Assembly (NCBI RefSeq): GCF_965200585.1
Contig: NZ_OZ241361.1
DNA from: Bacterioplanoides sp965200585
GTDB lineage: Bacteria > Pseudomonadota > Gammaproteobacteria > Pseudomonadales > Oceanobacteraceae
Direction: 5' to 3' (one strand)
Length of the DNA stretch: 64,000 bases
The notes beneath the pieces were generated by a model. The model saw only the letters and a list, made by a program, of their open reading frames with translations, was not told the DNA's origin and did not search any database. Made by a program: the position numbers and the translations under genes. Positions 44,245-52,801 of the stretch are shown piece after piece. The stretch's first letter is position 1. Every line of letters begins with the position of its first letter.

Positions 44245-44949
44245 ATGTACCAAGTTGCTGATATTCAGGATTACCGCTCTGTTAACCATAGTGGATCGTT
44301 CTCTGCTGCGTTTAGCGCCGATCTTTTTGATTCCCTGGCGGCCATTCTGCAGGAACGCTATCAGGACGAAGACAGCATTCAGCGTATTCTATCTCTGGCG
44401 TGTGACACCACTGGTTTACAGAATATTTCGGTCGCAGTACCGGATTCACCGAGCCGCTTTAAAGCACAATTCTGTTCTACTGGTGTGAGTAACGGAGTTT
44501 ATAGCTTTGCGGTACAGCATGCGTTATGTCGCCAGTTTGAATCACGTGAGTGGTTGGTGATTAAGGATGGTCGGGAGCGTGCTGACGTGTTTGTACCAAC
44601 ACACAGCAAACTGACGGGTCAGGATCGCTGTTTGCTGATGCCATTGGTATTACGTCAATCGGTACTGGCGGTACTGGTGATTGATCTGCGCAACAGCAGC
44701 AGTGCAGCACTGGACTTATCGCTGCTGAGCTTCTTAGGGGCACAGATTGCTCAGATGCTGGCAACTCAGGTGGTGCCGAACTTCAAAACCCTTTATGCCC
44801 GTCCGTATCAGCGTGTTACCGGGGATGAGCTGACGGATATTCGTGAAGCCATCGAAAAGTGTAACGGTAACAAAACCATGGCAGCGAAGGTGCTGGGCTT
44901 AACCCCACGTCAATTACGTTATCGTCTGGCCAAGCTGTCAGAAGCCTGA
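44245..44949 (+). CDS. GAF-domain/Fis-type HTH regulator without AAA+ domain
   Basis: 234 residues. A GAF-like N-terminal domain (about 20-175; ALCRQFESREWLVIKD, LLMPLVLRQSVLAVLVIDLR) is joined to a Fis-type HTH at the C-terminus (ELTDIREAIEKCNGNKTMAAKVLGLTPRQLRYRLAKL). This is the NifA/FhlA architecture with the AAA+ core missing, so it cannot activate sigma-54 polymerase itself. It likely regulates by binding DNA as a simple dimer. AAAGGA precedes the ATG. Confidence 0.82.
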   Translation: MYQVADIQDYRSVNHSGSFSAAFSADLFDSLAAILQERYQDEDSIQRILSLACDTTGLQNISVAVPDSPSRFKAQFCSTGVSNGVYSFAVQHALCRQFESREWLVIKDGRERADVFVPTHSKLTGQDRCLLMPLVLRQSVLAVLVIDLRNSSSAALDLSLLSFLGAQIAQMLATQVVPNFKTLYARPYQRVTGDELTDIREAIEKCNGNKTMAAKVLGLTPRQLRYRLAKLSEA

Positions 44950-45037
44950 TCAATCCACAGGCGTCGTAAATAAGGATTCATTAAACTGTCATCACCACTG
45001 GGGCACACTGGTTAAATGATAACCACAGGCCCCTGTT

Positions 45038-46198
45038 ATGACAGCCACTCGTATCAGCATCGTCACTGAAACTTATGTTCCGGATGTTAACGGCGTTGCT
45101 AATTCTCTGCGTCATCTGATTCAGTCGCTGGATCGCGATGCTTACCGGATTCAGATTATCCGTACTTCTCCGAAGCAGCACTGGTTGCCACAAGAGGAAG
45201 AAATCTGGACAACGGGGGTGACGATACCAATGTATCCGGATTTACAGCTGGGGCTGCCCGCCAGGCAAACAATTGCAGCGGCCTGGCAGCAATTTCAGCC
45301 GGATCTTATCTTTATTGCCACCGAAGGCCCGTTGGGGTATTCCGCCTTAAAAGAAGCACAACGCCGGGATTTACCGGTGCTCAGTGCATTTCATACCAAC
45401 TTTCACCGCTACAGCAGTTATTACGGCTTTGGCTGGATCAGAAGCCTGACCTTAAACTGGTTACGCCGCTTCCATAACCGCACGCTGGCGACACTGGTAC
45501 CTTCACGCGACAGTGCTGATTTTCTGCAGCGAGCGAAGTTTAATAATGTGAAGGTATTACCACATGGTGTTGATTGTGAGTTATTTCACCCTAAGCGCCG
45601 TTCAACCCAGCTGCGTGAGCAGTGGCAGGTTCGTGCTGATCAGCCGGTTGCCTTGTATGTCGGACGCATCGCGGCTGAAAAGAATATTCCACAGGTGATT
45701 GCCAGCTTTCGTCACTGCCAGAAACAACACCCGGACTTGCGTCTGGTAATGGTTGGTGATGGCCCAATGCGCGCCGAACTGGAACAACAACACCCGGATA
45801 TTATTTTCGCCGGTGTACAAACCGGTGAAATGCTGGCCCGCCATTATGCCTCAGCAGATTGTTTTGTGTTTGCCAGCACCACCGAAACCTTTGGTCTGGT
45901 GACATTGGAAGCCATGGCCAGTGCTTTGCCGGTAGTGGCTTATCCGCTGGCGGCTGCCGGGCAATACGTCACCTCGGGTATTCATGGTTGTCTGGCAGCA
46001 TCCGAAAGCCCCGATGCCTTTACTGAAGCGTTTCAGCAGTTATTACAGCTTGATTTACTGACCACCGGGCAAGCAGCGCGTACGTGTGCTGAGCAGGCCA
46101 GCTGGACTGCCGTTGCTGCCTTATTTGACCAGCAGATAAAACAGGCACTACGACAGGTGTCAGAGCCGGTTTCCGCCAGTGTGCAAACCATGGTATGA
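45038..46198 (+). CDS. GT4-family glycosyltransferase
   Basis: 386 residues, paralogous to the enzyme at 31981-33195: SIVTETYVPDVNGVANSLRHLIQSL at the start, VGRIAAEKNIPQVI and FVFASTTETFGLVTLEAMASALPVVAYPLAAAGQYV in the donor domain. Likely sugar-nucleotide-dependent mannosyl or glucosyl transfer onto a lipid or saccharide. Single gene, no PAP2 partner here. Confidence 0.86.
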   Translation: MTATRISIVTETYVPDVNGVANSLRHLIQSLDRDAYRIQIIRTSPKQHWLPQEEEIWTTGVTIPMYPDLQLGLPARQTIAAAWQQFQPDLIFIATEGPLGYSALKEAQRRDLPVLSAFHTNFHRYSSYYGFGWIRSLTLNWLRRFHNRTLATLVPSRDSADFLQRAKFNNVKVLPHGVDCELFHPKRRSTQLREQWQVRADQPVALYVGRIAAEKNIPQVIASFRHCQKQHPDLRLVMVGDGPMRAELEQQHPDIIFAGVQTGEMLARHYASADCFVFASTTETFGLVTLEAMASALPVVAYPLAAAGQYVTSGIHGCLAASESPDAFTEAFQQLLQLDLLTTGQAARTCAEQASWTAVAALFDQQIKQALRQVSEPVSASVQTMV

Positions 46199-46242
46199 GG
46201 ATTGCTCTTGTAATAATGAACTTATGATCAGGAGACAGGACT

Positions 46243-46548
46243 GTGGAATTTAATCGCCAAAGTATTGCTACTCTGCAAAAGATTAAGCGTCTGGCTAAAG
46301 ACGAACAGGGATGTGTTATTCACTATGATTCACCAACGCTGGAGCATGACCTGAGGACACTGGTACAAAGTGGCGTGAGCCCAGAGTTATTGGCACTTAT
46401 TGAGACATTTTTACCATCCCAGGAGCCGTCGCCTGCGTTCACAAACGAGCCAAGAATGTATCGTGGCGCAGCGTATGTGGTGGATGATGCCGCCAGAACC
46501 GCTCAGCGTACCCAGAAAATTTACCGTGGTCAGGTGGTGATGGCCTGA
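46243..46548 (+). CDS. Hypothetical protein, 101 residues
   Basis: A soluble protein with GTG start (AGGAGACAGGA just upstream). Helical N-terminus (IATLQKIKRLAKDEQG) and a basic C-terminus (RTAQRTQKIYRGQVVMA). No family recognised. It lies just before the ccoM-like gene but has its own 3' hairpin, so it may be separate. Confidence 0.6.
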   Translation: MEFNRQSIATLQKIKRLAKDEQGCVIHYDSPTLEHDLRTLVQSGVSPELLALIETFLPSQEPSPAFTNEPRMYRGAAYVVDDAARTAQRTQKIYRGQVVMA

Positions 46549-46566
46549 CGCGCTTTTCCGCTAATC

Positions 46567-46598
46567 AATGCAATAGGATGGTGCAGTCCTGTTGCATT
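46567..46598. other. Hairpin after the 101-residue hypothetical gene
   Basis: AATGCAATAGGA (46567-46578) pairs with TCCTGTTGCATT (46587-46598), a 12-bp stem with one G-T type mismatch and an 8-nt loop. No T-run. It may be a weak terminator. Confidence 0.5.
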
Positions 46599-46694
46599 TG
46601 CCCAATCTCTGAACATTCTGTTATCGATCACTTCTGATCTGAATTTACCATTCAGCAAGTAATATACCGTTCACCTTTTCTTTTTTGTGGGTAT

Positions 46695-46708
46695 TTGACC
46701 TGCATCAA
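46695..46708. promoter_or_regulatory. Upstream ANR/FNR box (near-consensus)
   Basis: TTGACCTGCATCAA fits TTGAT-N4-ATCAA with one mismatch in the left half-site. It lies 50 bp upstream of a second, perfect box and so may be an auxiliary site. Confidence 0.6.
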
Positions 46709-46744
46709 GCTTGTGTTCAGACGCGCTTTTTCGACAAAAATCCC

Positions 46745-46758
46745 TTGATGTGCATCAA
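46745..46758. promoter_or_regulatory. ANR/FNR box upstream of ccoM
   Basis: TTGATGTGCATCAA is a perfect FNR/ANR palindrome. Its centre (about 46751.5) lies about 40 bp before an expected start site at roughly 46792, with TACATT at 46780-46785 as a possible -10, the class II activation geometry. It is 91 nt before the ccoM ATG. Confidence 0.8.
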
Positions 46759-46848
46759 GTTACTCCCGCCTGCCATTGCTACATTGCATACATAGCAACT
46801 GAGCTGGCGTCTGGTCAGTACACAAAATACATGAGAGAGGTGAGCATT

Positions 46849-46968
46849 ATGTTTATGGATGAAGTGGTATTTGCTGGTTTAGCCATTGTTGGTCTGACCT
46901 GTACCTTTTTTGTTGGCTTTTATATGGCGGTAAAAAACGACATTAAAAAGCACGGCACTGGCGAATAA
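46849..46968 (+). CDS. ccoM: CcoM-like cbb3 cytochrome oxidase small subunit
   Basis: A 39-residue single-TM protein: MFMDEVVFAGLAIVGLTCTFFVGFYMAVKNDIKKHGTGE. It closely resembles CcoM of Pseudomonas stutzeri, the roughly 37-residue fourth subunit of cbb3 oxidase (MF-D-VVFAG--TVGL pattern, then a charged tail). A longer frame opens at 46711, but the ATG at 46849 has GAGAGG upstream and matches the family. Perfect ANR/FNR boxes precede it, consistent with low-oxygen induction. No ccoNOP genes are in the window. Confidence 0.82.
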   Translation: MFMDEVVFAGLAIVGLTCTFFVGFYMAVKNDIKKHGTGE

Positions 46969-47104
46969 CGAACGCTGTTAAAACCAGATGTCTTCCTGCA
47001 GATGTGACATCTGGGGCTGTGATATCTGAGGTGGTTATATCCCAGGTGATGAGTTTCCTTTTCTGCGCTGAGCATCTTACTCTCTGAGTGAGTACCTTGC
47101 CTCT

Positions 47105-47138
47105 GGGCCTAATCCTTGTGGTTATGGCCCCTTTTTTT
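47105..47138 (+). terminator. Terminator downstream of ccoM
   Basis: GGGCC-TAA ... TTA-T-GGCCC (47105-47109 with 47126-47130) followed by CTTTTTTT (47131-47138). It lies about 135 nt after ccoM and just before the convergent rlpA stop at 47157. A separate perfect 9-bp stem (CCAGATGTC/GACATCTGG, 46984-47014) sits nearer ccoM. Confidence 0.8.
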
Positions 47139-47156
47139 GTTCGTTTTGGTATGGCT

Positions 47157-47963
47157 TCAGAGCTGATGACGGCCCAGCAGTAACGGCTGATTGATGTTCA
47201 GTGCTTGTAACTGTTGCAATAATGTCTGTAACGGTTCACCTTCTTCAACCGGGCCAATCCGTACCTTATGCAGTGTTAATTGTTGCGACTGCTGAACCGT
47301 TTTGATGCTGACCTTAGTGCTTGCTCCCAGCTCTGCAGATAACTGTTGCTGCAGCTTTTGCGCGGCGGAAGGGTCGGACAGCGCGCCAACCTGAACCCAG
47401 CGCTCGGACTTATTGATCGGCGGATGAATCACATCCACCTGAACTTCAGCCGTGCCTTGTTTCTGAATACCGAGCTTAACTGCGGCGGCGTACGATAAGT
47501 CGATGATTCGTCCTTCGTGAAAAGGACCACGATCATTAACCCGTACCACGACCGATTTTTGATTGTCGAGCCGGGTAACGCGCACATAGCTGGGTAATGG
47601 CAGGGTTTTGTGAGCTGCGGTGAACTGATACACATCGTAGATTTCACCGTTTGAGGTCTGATGACCATGAAACTTCATGCCATACCAGGAGGCAATCCCC
47701 CGGGCGCGATAACCATCAGCGCTGCTCATTACCTGATATTCTTTACCCAGCACGGTATAGCGTTTTGGATTCCCCATCACACTTTTGGCTTCGGCTCTGG
47801 GAACAGGCTCCTGTAATTTCTCAATATCAGCGATGGGAGCCGGTGTGAAATCCTGAGCGTGTTGATAACGGGATGGGGTACAACCAGCCAGCAGAGCGCT
47901 GGCTATCAGAAAAAAGGTCGGTACCGAAATGACCGACCGGGAAAAAATACTACGGTCGCGCAT
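47157..47963 (-). CDS. rlpA: Septal ring lytic transglycosylase lipoprotein RlpA
   Basis: A 268-residue outer-membrane lipoprotein that cleaves denuded glycan strands at the septum. Lipobox LLAGC with Cys28; the DPBB domain motif GIASWYGMKFHGHQTSNGE and RVNDRGPFHEGRIIDLSYAAA; a C-terminal SPOR domain (about residues 188-265). The GTG at 47984 overlaps mltB; the ATG at 47963 is preferred. It is the last gene of the mrdA-rodA-mltB-rlpA run. Confidence 0.94.
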   Translation of the reverse strand: MRDRSIFSRSVISVPTFFLIASALLAGCTPSRYQHAQDFTPAPIADIEKLQEPVPRAEAKSVMGNPKRYTVLGKEYQVMSSADGYRARGIASWYGMKFHGHQTSNGEIYDVYQFTAAHKTLPLPSYVRVTRLDNQKSVVVRVNDRGPFHEGRIIDLSYAAAVKLGIQKQGTAEVQVDVIHPPINKSERWVQVGALSDPSAAQKLQQQLSAELGASTKVSIKTVQQSQQLTLHKVRIGPVEEGEPLQTLLQQLQALNINQPLLLGRHQL

Positions 47964-47964
47964 A

Positions 47965-48948
47965 TTATTTTGCCAGTTCTTCACTGAGCTGATACACCGC
48001 CATCGCGTACATACGGCTGTGGTTATAACGGGTGATCACATAGAAGTTGTATTCACCAAGCCAGAATTCAGCTCCGTGTTTTCCTTCTAACCGGATCAGG
48101 GTCGCGGGCTTGTCGTCGCTGATTGCTTGGGTCGGCGTGACGCCTAACGCTTTCAGTTCACCGGCTGTCCACTTTGGCTTACGGCGGTCATTAACCGCTT
48201 GTTGGTATTGATCTCCACCAACCCGCACACGCTGAGTCACCGGCTCGCCGTCACGCCAGCCGTGGCGTTTAAAGTAGTTGGCAACGCTGTGAATGGCATC
48301 CGCCGGGTTGTTCCATAAATCGCGTTTGCCATCACCATCACCATCAACGGCATAGCTAAGGTAACTGGTGGGAATAAACTGGCCATAACCCATGGCACCG
48401 GCATACGAACCTTTAATCACAGCAGGGTCGAGTTGCTCTTTTTCAGCTAACGCAAAGAAAGCTTTTAATTCACGCCAGAATAATGGTCGTTTGGGGTAAT
48501 CAAAGGCCAGTGTCGCCAGTGAATCCAGTACCCGGTAACGGCCCTGACGCTGACCATAAAAGGTTTCCACACCAATAATGGCGGCGATGATTTCTTTTTT
48601 AACGCCGTACTTTTGTTGTGCTTCGGTCAGCAGGTCATCGTATTTCTTAAGGAAGTCTTTGCCTTGCTCAATACGCTTGCTGGTGAGAAATATCTGGCGG
48701 TACTCATGCCACTCTTTGCTTTTTTCGGCCGGACGCTGAATGGTTTCTAATACCGAATCCAGTTTTTTCGACTGGGATAACCACTTTTGTGCTTCGCTGG
48801 CAGGAATCTGATATTCCGCTTCCAGCTCCTGACTGAATTCATTAAAACGGGGATGCTGATCATAAGCCGCCAGAACCGGGCTGGTGGCTAATCCCCATAA
48901 AGTTAAAACACTGCTGGCAATTCCTGCGAGGCGTGACAAACGCATCAT
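47965..48948 (-). CDS. mltB: Membrane-bound lytic murein transglycosylase B
   Basis: 327 residues, signal peptide (residues about 1-27), then the MltB/SltB fold: catalytic Glu in IIGVETFYGQRQGRYRVLDSLATLAFDYPKR, followed by SYAGAMGYGQFIPTSYLSYAVDGDGDGKRDLW. It cleaves muramic-acid glycosidic bonds. No lipobox cysteine near the cleavage site, so it may be the soluble SltB-type variant. AAGGATCC precedes the ATG. Confidence 0.93.
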   Translation of the reverse strand: MMRLSRLAGIASSVLTLWGLATSPVLAAYDQHPRFNEFSQELEAEYQIPASEAQKWLSQSKKLDSVLETIQRPAEKSKEWHEYRQIFLTSKRIEQGKDFLKKYDDLLTEAQQKYGVKKEIIAAIIGVETFYGQRQGRYRVLDSLATLAFDYPKRPLFWRELKAFFALAEKEQLDPAVIKGSYAGAMGYGQFIPTSYLSYAVDGDGDGKRDLWNNPADAIHSVANYFKRHGWRDGEPVTQRVRVGGDQYQQAVNDRRKPKWTAGELKALGVTPTQAISDDKPATLIRLEGKHGAEFWLGEYNFYVITRYNHSRMYAMAVYQLSEELAK

Positions 48949-48961
48949 AAAAAACGGATCC

Positions 48962-50107
48962 TTATTTTTTGCTGTGGGTACTCATCGACATCAGAATACC
49001 GAAGGCGGCTAATAAACTGACAACCGACGTGCCGCCATAACTGATTAAAGGCAAGGGTACGCCGACGACTGGCAAGATGCCACTGACCATACCAATATTT
49101 ACGAACACATAGATAAAAAAGGTGACCGCCAGACTGCCGGATAACAAACGCCCGAATAAGGTTTCGCAACGTACCGACAACATCAGACAGCGCATAATTA
49201 TTAAGAAATACAGGGTGAGCAGGGCCAGTACCCCAATCAGGCCTAATTCTTCTGCCAATACGGCAATAATAAAATCGGTATGACTTTCCGGCAGGAACTC
49301 CAGCTGTGACTGAGTGCCCTGCATAAAACCTTTGCCATCAATGCCGCCGGAACCAATGGCGGTTTTCGATTGGATGATATTCCAGCCCGATCCCAGTGGG
49401 TCACTCTCCGGATTCAGAAACGTCAGTACCCGTTGTTTCTGGTATTCACGCATCACAAAGAACCACATCAGCGGTGCACAAGCGGCGACCAGACCGACCA
49501 TTGAGAAAATCAGCCACCAAGGCATACCGGCAAAAAACAGTACCAGTAAGCCCGAGGCACTGATCAGGATCGAGGTGCCTAAATCGGGTTGTTTCAGAAT
49601 TAATACCGTCGGTAAGGCAACAATCGCCAGCGCTTTGATCAGGTCGATAAACTTCGGTGGAACCGGGCGTTTTGCCATATACCAGGCAACGGTTAAGGGC
49701 AGCGCCAGTTTAACCAGTTCCGATGGCTGAAAGCGGGGTAACCCCGGCAGCTCCAGCCAGCGTTGTGCCCCTTTAGCACCAACGCCCGCCACCAGTACCC
49801 CAATCAGGGCAACCAAGCCGGCGGTATAAGCCCAGGGAGCCAGGCGTTGATAAATGCGGGGGGGAATCTGGGCCGCAACAAACAGGGCAACAAAACCAAT
49901 ACCATAATGAATGGCCTGACGTTTGATCATGCCCCAGTGCTGACCACTGGCGCTGTACAGCAGCAATAAGCCAGCAGCTGTCAGTGCCAGCAACAGCAGC
50001 AATAAAATCAAATCAACGTGAATACTGGCAAACCAGGCACGGCTGCGACTGAAACCATGTTGTGGGTTGGCTTCAGACATGGTGCGGGAAAAATCGGTAC
50101 CGGCCAT
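48962..50107 (-). CDS. rodA: Rod-shape peptidoglycan glycosyltransferase RodA
   Basis: 381-residue SEDS protein with about ten TM helices. SEDS hallmarks: the WRELPGLPRFQPSELVKLALPLTVAW-type loop and KQPDLGTS, and FLPESHTDFIIAVLAEELG near the C-terminus. It polymerises glycan strands with PBP2. It starts one base inside the PBP2 stop (TGATG), a classic coupled pair. Confidence 0.96.
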   Translation of the reverse strand: MAGTDFSRTMSEANPQHGFSRSRAWFASIHVDLILLLLLLALTAAGLLLLYSASGQHWGMIKRQAIHYGIGFVALFVAAQIPPRIYQRLAPWAYTAGLVALIGVLVAGVGAKGAQRWLELPGLPRFQPSELVKLALPLTVAWYMAKRPVPPKFIDLIKALAIVALPTVLILKQPDLGTSILISASGLLVLFFAGMPWWLIFSMVGLVAACAPLMWFFVMREYQKQRVLTFLNPESDPLGSGWNIIQSKTAIGSGGIDGKGFMQGTQSQLEFLPESHTDFIIAVLAEELGLIGVLALLTLYFLIIMRCLMLSVRCETLFGRLLSGSLAVTFFIYVFVNIGMVSGILPVVGVPLPLISYGGTSVVSLLAAFGILMSMSTHSKK

Positions 50108-51960
50108 CAGCCTTCTGCGCCTCCCAGATATTCGTTGATAATACGCTGTGCAATCGGTGCTGCGGTTTTACCGGCTGACTCGCCATTTTCAACCACCACC
50201 GCGACGGCAATGGCGGGCTGCTCGATGGGGGCAAACGCAATAAACAGAGCGTGATCGCGCAGGCGTTCTTTCAGCGCTTCGGAGTCATATTCTTCATTCT
50301 GCTTGATACCAACCACCTGAGCGGTACCGGTTTTACCGGCAATCGGGTATTTCAGATTGCTCAACAGGCGTCGTGCGGTACCGTGGGTGCCGGTGATCAC
50401 CTTTTGCATGGCGGTAAACATCTTGTCCCAGTCTTGTGGGTTTTTCAGTTCAATATCGGGGGTGTCCGGGTGGGGCACCTGATCGAGCGTATCATTGTGG
50501 GCATAAATCAGTCGTGGAGTGACCCACTTGCCGCGGTTGGCTAATACCGAGGTGGCCGTCGCTAACTGAATCGGGGTTGCCAGCATATAGCCCTGACCAA
50601 TGCCAAGGTTAACGGTGTCGCCAGCGTACCAGAACGTTTTGGCGCGCTTTTTCTTCCACTCACGGCTGGGCAGAATACCGCGCAGCGCGTTATTCACATC
50701 CAGCGTGGCGTTATTGCCAAAGCCAAACTGACCCAAAAACGGTGAAATAGCATCAACCCCGGTGCGCACCGCAATTTCATAGAAGTAGGTATCACAGGAT
50801 TCAATAATGGCATCCTGCATATCAACCATGCCGTGACCTTTACGCTTCCAGTCGCGGTAGACGCGCTCGTCGTTTGGTAGCTGATACCAGCCGGGATCGT
50901 TGATTTCTTCGCTCCAGTTGGTAGTACCGGCATTTAACATCGCCAGACCGAGAAACGGTTTTAAGGTGGAAGCGGGTGGGTATTGGCCACGACGGGTACG
51001 GTCAAATAGTGGCAGATCCGGGTTATCACGCAGAGCGGAATAATCTTTGTGGGAAATACCAGTGACAAACAGGTTCGGATCAAAGCTGGGGTTACTGTAC
51101 AGGCTGAGAATACCGCCACTGGCAACGTCGATGGCAACCAGCGCCCCGCGGCGACCTTGCAGCTCTTTTTCGGCCAGTTTCTGTAAACGGGCATCAAGGT
51201 GCAGGGTGATATCGTCACCCGGGATGGGGTCGGTTTGTTCAATGATGCGCAAAATACGGCCACGGGCGTTGGTCTCAACTTTTTGATAACCCACCTGACC
51301 GTGTAAATCCTGCTCGTATTGTTTTTCGACCCCCAGCTTGCCAATAAAGCGGGTGGCGCTGTACTGGCGTTTTTTATCCGGGTCGGCATCCAGTTTGTTT
51401 TGCTCTTTCTGGTTGATACGGGCGACGTAACCTAACACGTGAGCAAACGACTCTCCCTGTGGGTAATGGCGTACCAGCTGAGCCTCAACATCCACCCCCG
51501 GCAGGTAAGCACGGTTGACCAGCACCTGAGCAATTTCTGCTTCGCTTAATTTATGTCGCAGTACCACCGGTTCAAACGGGCGGCGGCGGAATTTACGTCG
51601 CTTCTCAAACTGCTCCCGATGACGTTCTGAAACACCAATCAGTTGATCAAGAAAAGCCAGTGTTTGTTCCAGATCCTTAACCCGTTCGGGCACCAGGGTC
51701 AGGCTGTAGCTGGGGATATTCTCTGCCAGTAAGACACCATTGCGATCATAAATCAGCCCCCGGTTGGGCGCGATTGGACGCAACTGAATGCGGTTGTTTT
51801 CGGACAGGTCGCGGTATTTTTCGTGCAGGTCGATTTGCAGATAGGCCATACGCCAGGCCAGTCCACCAAGCATCAGCAGAATCACCAGGCCAAGAATGAT
51901 GGCGCGGAAGCGGAATAATGACCTTTCTGCTGATTTATCCCTGAACGACTGCTCCCACAT
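50107..51960 (-). CDS. mrdA: Penicillin-binding protein 2
   Basis: 617-residue class B transpeptidase. One N-terminal TM helix (about residues 18-40), then the non-catalytic domain; the active-site SxxK (ASTLKPF, Ser about 330), SxD (ESCDTYF) and KTG (AGKTGTAQV) motifs are all present. Elongasome transpeptidase partner of RodA. Confidence 0.96.
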   Translation of the reverse strand: MWEQSFRDKSAERSLFRFRAIILGLVILLMLGGLAWRMAYLQIDLHEKYRDLSENNRIQLRPIAPNRGLIYDRNGVLLAENIPSYSLTLVPERVKDLEQTLAFLDQLIGVSERHREQFEKRRKFRRRPFEPVVLRHKLSEAEIAQVLVNRAYLPGVDVEAQLVRHYPQGESFAHVLGYVARINQKEQNKLDADPDKKRQYSATRFIGKLGVEKQYEQDLHGQVGYQKVETNARGRILRIIEQTDPIPGDDITLHLDARLQKLAEKELQGRRGALVAIDVASGGILSLYSNPSFDPNLFVTGISHKDYSALRDNPDLPLFDRTRRGQYPPASTLKPFLGLAMLNAGTTNWSEEINDPGWYQLPNDERVYRDWKRKGHGMVDMQDAIIESCDTYFYEIAVRTGVDAISPFLGQFGFGNNATLDVNNALRGILPSREWKKKRAKTFWYAGDTVNLGIGQGYMLATPIQLATATSVLANRGKWVTPRLIYAHNDTLDQVPHPDTPDIELKNPQDWDKMFTAMQKVITGTHGTARRLLSNLKYPIAGKTGTAQVVGIKQNEEYDSEALKERLRDHALFIAFAPIEQPAIAVAVVVENGESAGKTAAPIAQRIINEYLGGAEG

Positions 51961-51973
51961 ATACCGGCCTTAG

Positions 51974-52441
51974 CTATTTATGGTAAGGGTGACCCTGAAG
52001 AATACTCCAGGCACGGTAAAGTTGTTCCGCCATCAGCACCCGAACCAGCGGGTGGGGCAGGGTCAGATTCGATAGTGACCAGCGTTGTTTAGCCAGCGCT
52101 AACACTTCCGGTGTCATACCATCCGGGCCACCAATCAGCAGTGCGACATCACCGCCCTGCATGCGCCAGTCGCTGAGTTGGGTGGCGAGTTGCTCAGTAC
52201 TCCAGGGCTTGCCTTTAACGTCCAGTGCCACCACATGATCCTGTGGGCGAATCGCCTTTTTCAGCGCTTCAGCCTCTTGTTGCATGGCTTTTTCTTTGGA
52301 GGTGTTTTTTGCCCGGTGGCCGGGAGCCAGTTCCACCAGTTCCAGCGCACAATCGTTGGGTAAACGTTTGGCGTATTCCTGATAACCCTGCTCCACCCAG
52401 GCTGGCATCTTCGTGCCTACCGCCAGCAATCTTAGCTTCAT
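51974..52441 (-). CDS. rlmH: 23S rRNA (pseudouridine1915-N3)-methyltransferase RlmH
   Basis: 155 residues, SPOUT fold: MKLRLLAVGTKMPAWVEQGYQEYAKRLP at the start, LIGGPDGMTPEVL SAM-binding knot and a terminal LYRAWSILQGHPYHK, all diagnostic for RlmH. It modifies helix 69 of 23S rRNA. It lies between mrdA and rsfS, the usual gammaproteobacterial order. Confidence 0.97.
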   Translation of the reverse strand: MKLRLLAVGTKMPAWVEQGYQEYAKRLPNDCALELVELAPGHRAKNTSKEKAMQQEAEALKKAIRPQDHVVALDVKGKPWSTEQLATQLSDWRMQGGDVALLIGGPDGMTPEVLALAKQRWSLSNLTLPHPLVRVLMAEQLYRAWSILQGHPYHK

Positions 52442-52444
52442 GTG

Positions 52445-52783
52445 TTATTCGTTATCTTCTTCTGGCTCGCCCCACAGACGTTCCAGATCGTAGAAGTGAC
52501 GTGACTGATCGGTCATAACGTGGACAACCACATCACCTAAGTCGATCAGAACCCAGTCGGAAGCGGCGCGGCCTTCGGTGCCATTGGGGCGCAGGCCAGC
52601 GTGTTTGGATTTTTCTTCAACGTTACCGGCTACTGCCGCGACATGGCGATTTGAGGTGCCGGTCGCGATGATCATCCAGTCGGTGACGGAAGTACGGCCA
52701 CGAACATCCAGTTCGGTGATGTTTTGGGCTTTCATGTCGTCCAGTGCATCCACCACCAGCGATTTAATTTGCTCTGTTTGCAT
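52445..52783 (-). CDS. rsfS: Ribosomal silencing factor RsfS
   Basis: 112 residues, RsfS/Iojap domain: VVDALDDMKAQNITELDVRGRTSVTDWMIIATGTSNRHVAAVAGNV and EGRAASDWVLIDLGDVVVHVMTDQSRHFYDLERLW. It blocks 50S/30S joining in stationary phase through L14. It ends 4 nt before rlmH. Confidence 0.97.
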   Translation of the reverse strand: MQTEQIKSLVVDALDDMKAQNITELDVRGRTSVTDWMIIATGTSNRHVAAVAGNVEEKSKHAGLRPNGTEGRAASDWVLIDLGDVVVHVMTDQSRHFYDLERLWGEPEEDNE

Positions 52784-52801
52784 TGTTTTTCAGTAAAGGC
52801 T

